Below, in pieces: positions 60,415 to 64,000 of a DNA stretch of 64,000 bases. Within the stretch, counting starts at the first letter, position 1, and each line of letters starts with the position of its first letter. Source of the DNA: Sophora flavescens (taxonomy: Eukaryota > Streptophyta > Magnoliopsida > Fabales > Fabaceae); contig JAUPTC010000183.1 of NCBI GenBank assembly GCA_030762895.1, positions 1 through 64,000 on the forward strand. The letters are read 5' to 3'. Under the pieces are notes generated by a model that was not told where the DNA came from, did not search any database, and worked only from the letters and a program-made list of their open reading frames with translations. The position numbers were made by a program, and so were the translations under genes.

Positions 60415-63400
60415 AAGTCCATTTGCGCTCCAATAGGACCAAAGAAGTACAAATTGGCCTAGTTAGGTCCTATATGACCTAAAAAGTCCATTTGGGCTCT
60501 ATTAGGATCAAACAAGTCCATTTGGGCTCCAATAGGACCAAAGTAGTACAAATTGGCCCGATTAGGTCCTATATGACCTAAAAAGTGTATTTTGCCTCTA
60601 TTAGGATCAAACAAGTCCATTTTGGCTCCAATAGGACCAAAGAAGTACAGATTCGCCCCATTAGGTTCTATATGACCTAAAAAGTCCATTTGGGCTCTAT
60701 TAGGATCAAACAAGTCCATTTGGGCTCTATTAGGGTCAAACAAGTCCATTTGGGCTCCATTAGGATTAAAGAAGTACAAATTGGCCCAGTTAGGTCCTAT
60801 ATGACCTAAAAAGTCCATTTGGGCTCTATTAGGGTCAAACAAGTCCATTTGGGCACCATTAGGACCAAAGAAGTACAAATTGGCCCAGTTAGGTCCTATA
60901 TGACCTGAAAAGTCCATTTGGGCTCTATTAGGATCAAACAAGTCCATTTGGGCTCCAATAGGACCAAAGAATTACAAATTGGCCCAGATTAGGTCCTATA
61001 TGACCTAAAAAGTCGATTTTGGCTCTATTAGGATCAAACAAGTCCATTTGGGCTCCAATAGGACCAAAGAAGTACAAATTGACCCAGATTAGGTCCTAAA
61101 TGACCTGAAAAGTCCATTTGGGCTCTAATAGGATCAAACAAGTCCATTTGGGCTCCGTTAGGACCAAAGAAGTACAAATTGGCCCGATTAGGTCCTGTAT
61201 GACCTAAAAAGTCCATTTTGGCTCTATTAGGATCAAACAAGTCCATTTGGGCTCCAATAGGACCAAAGAAGTACAAATTGGCCCAGTTAGGTCATATATG
61301 ACCTAACAAGTCCATTTGGGCTCTATTAGGATCAAACAAGTCCATTTGGGCTCCAATAGAATAAAAGAAATACAATTTGGCCTGTTAGGTCCTGTATGAC
61401 CTAAAAAGTCCATTTGGGCTCTATTAGGGTCAAACAAGTCCATTTGGGCTCCATTAGGACCAAAGAAGTACAAATTGGCCCAGTTAAGTCCTATATGACC
61501 TAAAAAGTCCATTTTGGCTCTATTAGGATTAAACAAGTCCATTTGGGCTCCAATAGGACCAAAGAAGTACAAATTAGCCCAGTTAGGTCCTATATGACCT
61601 AAAAAGTGTATTTTGGCCTTAATTGGGCTCAAACAAGTCCATTTGGGCTCCAATAGGACCAAAGAAGTACAAATTGACCGAGTTAGGTCCTATATGACCT
61701 AAAAAGTCCATTTGAGCTCTATTAGGATCAAACAGGTCCATTTTGGAACCATCAGGACCAAAGAAGTACAAATTGGCCCAGTTAGGTCCTAACAAGTCGA
61801 TTTGGGCTCTATTAGGATCAAACAAGTCCATTTGGGCTCCATTAGGACCAAAGAAGTACAAATTGGCCCAGTTAGGTCCCATATGACCTAAAAAGTCCAT
61901 TTGGGCTCTATTAGGATCAAAAAAGTCCATTTGGGCTCCAATAGGACCAAAGAAGTACAAATTGGCACAGTTAGGTCCTTTATGACCTAACAAGTCCATT
62001 TGGGCTCTATTAGGGTCAAACAAGTCCATTTGGGCTCCATTAGGACCAAAGAAGTACAAATTGGCCCAATTAGGTCCCATATGACCTAAAAAGTCCATTT
62101 GGGCTCTATTAGGATCAAAAAAGTCCATTTGGGCTCCAATAGGACCAAAGAAGTACAAATTGGCACAGTTAGGTCCTTTATGACCTAACAAGTCCATTTG
62201 GGATCCATTAGGATCAAACAAGTCCATTTGGGTTCTATTAGGGTCAAACAAGTCCATTTGGGCTCCGTTAGGACCAAAGAAGTACAAATTGGCCCAATTA
62301 GGTCCTATATGACCTAAAAAGTCCATTTGGGCTCTATTAGGATCAAACAAGTCCATTTGGGCTACAATAGGACCAAAGAAGTAAAAATTGGCCCGATTAG
62401 GTCCTATATGACCTGAAAAGTGCATTTTGGCTCTATTAGGATCAAACAAGTCCATTTGGGCTCCAATAGGACCAAAGAAGTAAAAATTGGCCCAGTTAGG
62501 TCCTATATGACCTAAAAAATGCATTTTGTCTCTATTAGGATCAAACAAGTCAATTTGGGCTCCAATAGGACCAAAGAAGTACAAATTGGCCCAGTTAGGT
62601 CCTATATGACCTAAAAAGTGTATTTTGGCCTTAATTGGGCTCAAACAAGTCCATTTTGGCTCCAATAGGACCAAAGAAGTACAAATTGACCGAGTTAGGT
62701 CCTATATGACCTAAAAAGTCCATTTGGGCTGTATTAGGATCAAACAGGTCCATTTTGGAACCATTAGGACCAAAGAAGTACAAATTGGCCCAGTTAGGTC
62801 CTAACAAGTCGATTTGGGCTCTATTAGGATCAAACAAGTCCATTTGGGCTCTATTAGGGTCAAACAAGTCCATTTGGGCTCCATGAGGACCAAAGAAGTC
62901 CATTTGGGCTCCATTAGGACCAAAGAAGTACAAATTGTCCCAGTTAGGTCCTATATGACCTAAAAAGTCCATTTGGGCTCTATTAGGATCAAACAAGTCC
63001 ATTTGGGCTCCAATAGGACCAAAGAAGTACAAATTGGCCCAGTTAGGTCCTAACAAGTCGATTTGGGCTTTATTAGGATCAAACAAGTCCATTTGGGCTC
63101 TATTAGGGTCAAACAAGTCCATTTGGGCTCCATTAGGACCAAAGAAGTACAAATTGGCCCAATTAGGTCCCATATGACCTAAAAAGTCCATTTGGGCTCT
63201 ATTAGGATCAAAAAAGTCCATTTGGGCTCCAATAGGACCAAAGAAGTACAAATTGGCACAGTTAGGTCCTTTATGACCTAACAAGTCCATTTGGGATCCA
63301 TTAGGATCAAACAAGTCCATTTGGGTTCTATTAGGGTCAAACAAGTCCATTTGGGCTCCATTAGGACCAAAGAAGTACAAATTGGCCCAATTAGGTCCTA

Positions 63401-64000
63401 TATGACCTAAAAAGTCCATTTGGGCTTTATTAGGATCAAACAAGTCCATTTGGGCTCCAATAGGACCAAAGAAGTAAAAATTGGCCCCGATTAGGTCCTA
63501 TATGACCTGAAAAGTGTATTTTGGCTCTATTAGGATCAAACAAGTCCATTTGGGCTCCAATAGGACCAAAGAAGAACAAATTGGCCCAGTTAGGTCCTAT
63601 ATAACCTAAAAAGTGTATTTTGGCTCTATTAGGATCAAACAAGTCCATTTGGGCTCCAATAGGACCAAAGAAGTACAAATTGGCCCAGTTAGGTCCTATA
63701 TGACCTAAAAAGTCCATTTGGAATCTACAAGTCCATTTGGGCTCCAATAGGACCAAAGAAGTACAAATTGGCCCAGTTAGGTCCTATATGACCTAAAAAC
63801 TCCATTTGGGCTCTATTAGGATCAAACAAGTCAATTTGGGCTCCAATAGGACCGAAGTAGTACAAATTGGCCCAGTTAGGTCCTATATGACCTAAAAAAC
63901 AAGTCCATTTTGGCTCCAATAGGACCAAAGAAGTACAGATTGACCCAATTAGGTCCTATATGACCTAAAAAGTCCATTTGGGCTCTATTAGGATCAAACA

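Larger units (their letters stand above)
58688..60442 (-). other. Second longest open frame (584 codons), probably not a gene
   Basis: This is the same 33-residue repeat frame, in the 3.2-kb module. It starts in the frame-shifted MVLLERKWTCRAQ context produced by the 11-bp deletion at 60,404-60,414 and ends just past a one-base deletion (aggatcaaaaagtcc) near 58,730. Matching copies at 56014-57243, 49402-49749 and 46273-46539 are interrupted at different places, so length is not conserved between copies, which speaks against selection on a protein. Confidence 0.65.
53206..63891. repeat. 10-kb HOR family, 10.69-kb copy
   Basis: Register marks are 53,032 to 63,722 (+10,690), 50,914 to 61,608 (+10,694) and 49,749 to 60,442 (+10,693). 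The 3.2-kb module is again doubled (57,243 to 60,442, +3,199). It is longer than the previous copy by about 0.64 kb, all of it in 53.2-55.7 kb, where a ~552-bp block is present one extra time and an 88-bp unit is doubled. Confidence 0.8.
1..64000. repeat. Satellite array, 99-bp basic unit, fills the window
   Basis: Every part of the window is built from the same three subunits. A and B are 30 bp and start aagtccatttggg. C is 39 bp and starts aagtacaaattgg. The usual order A-B-C gives 99 bp. A-A-B-C (129 bp) and B-C (69 bp) are frequent, so the array is a mosaic of subunit gains and losses. The array continues through both window edges, so its full length is unknown. No stretch of even 100 bases falls outside the repeat. 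The consensus is about 41% GC by hand count and has no CpG. Organisation of this depth is typical of eukaryotic satellite DNA. I do not recognise the family. Chromosomal position (centromere, pericentromere, subtelomere) cannot be told from sequence alone. Confidence 0.97.

Noticed and set aside
1..64000. The many - strand open frames as a family of protein-coding genes
   Set aside because: They are all the same 33-residue repeat, start and stop at indels instead of conserved positions, have no unique ends, and differ in length between copies of the same HOR.
1..64000. CRISPR array
   Set aside because: There are no unique spacers. Repeats abut directly, the period is 30-99 bp of the same sequence throughout, and no cas-like gene is present.
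1..64000. Insect-type telomeric repeat (TTAGG)
   Set aside because: TTAGG occurs once in most subunits but never in tandem, and its context is the subunit core.
1..64000. tRNA, rRNA or other structured RNA genes
   Set aside because: I saw no box A/B, clover-leaf or rRNA-like segment. The only recurrent hairpin is the 20-bp dyad.

Overview
The whole 64,000-base window is one tandem satellite array. I found no unique-sequence gene, RNA gene, transposon, CRISPR array or spacer in it. The basic period is 99 bp, made of three related subunits on the + strand: A (30 bp, ends ..attaggatcaaac), B (30 bp, ends ..aataggaccaaag) and C (39 bp, aagtacaaattgg.. then a near-palindrome). Extra or missing 30-bp subunits give local periods of 69, 99 and 129 bp. 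The consensus is about 41% GC (hand count) and has no CpG. An array this long and this deeply nested points to a eukaryotic nuclear genome, probably heterochromatic (pericentromeric, subtelomeric or interstitial). I do not recognise the satellite family and cannot name the species.

Layout by higher-order repeat (HOR), read from private variants that recur at fixed offsets. (1) 1 to ~10.08 kb: a ~7.38-kb register (the start of the window returns near 7.4 kb), with inner ~2.1, 2.37 and 2.59-kb duplications. (2) ~10.08-25.3 kb: two copies of a 7.60-7.61-kb HOR. (3) ~25.3-32.8 kb: a 4.32-kb form of the same HOR, lacking two blocks of about 1.75 and 1.5 kb, then a truncated second copy. (4) ~31.4-36.64 kb: a 2.72-kb tandem duplication. 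(5) ~36.64 kb to the end: a different HOR family of 10.07-10.69 kb, with an inner 3.2-kb module present once or twice per copy and a local 552-bp plus 88-bp expansion.

The - strand has one frame with no stop codon in the consensus. Subunits of 30 and 39 bp, and the common 9-bp indel, are all multiples of three, so long open frames appear (up to 753 codons) encoding a 33-residue repeat (MDLFDPNRAQ followed by MDFLGHIGPN.. and a segment ending GPIGAQ). They are cut again and again by an 11-bp deletion fixed across the HORs and by 1-base indels. I see no promoter, unique N- or C-terminus or intron signal. I read them as a by-product of the repeat, or as the trace of an ancestral coding minisatellite, and not as genes. 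The most useful signals are the nested HOR evolution, the conserved 20-bp dyad in subunit C, the unusually unstable CCCAGTTAGG site, and single-copy patches of dense substitutions.
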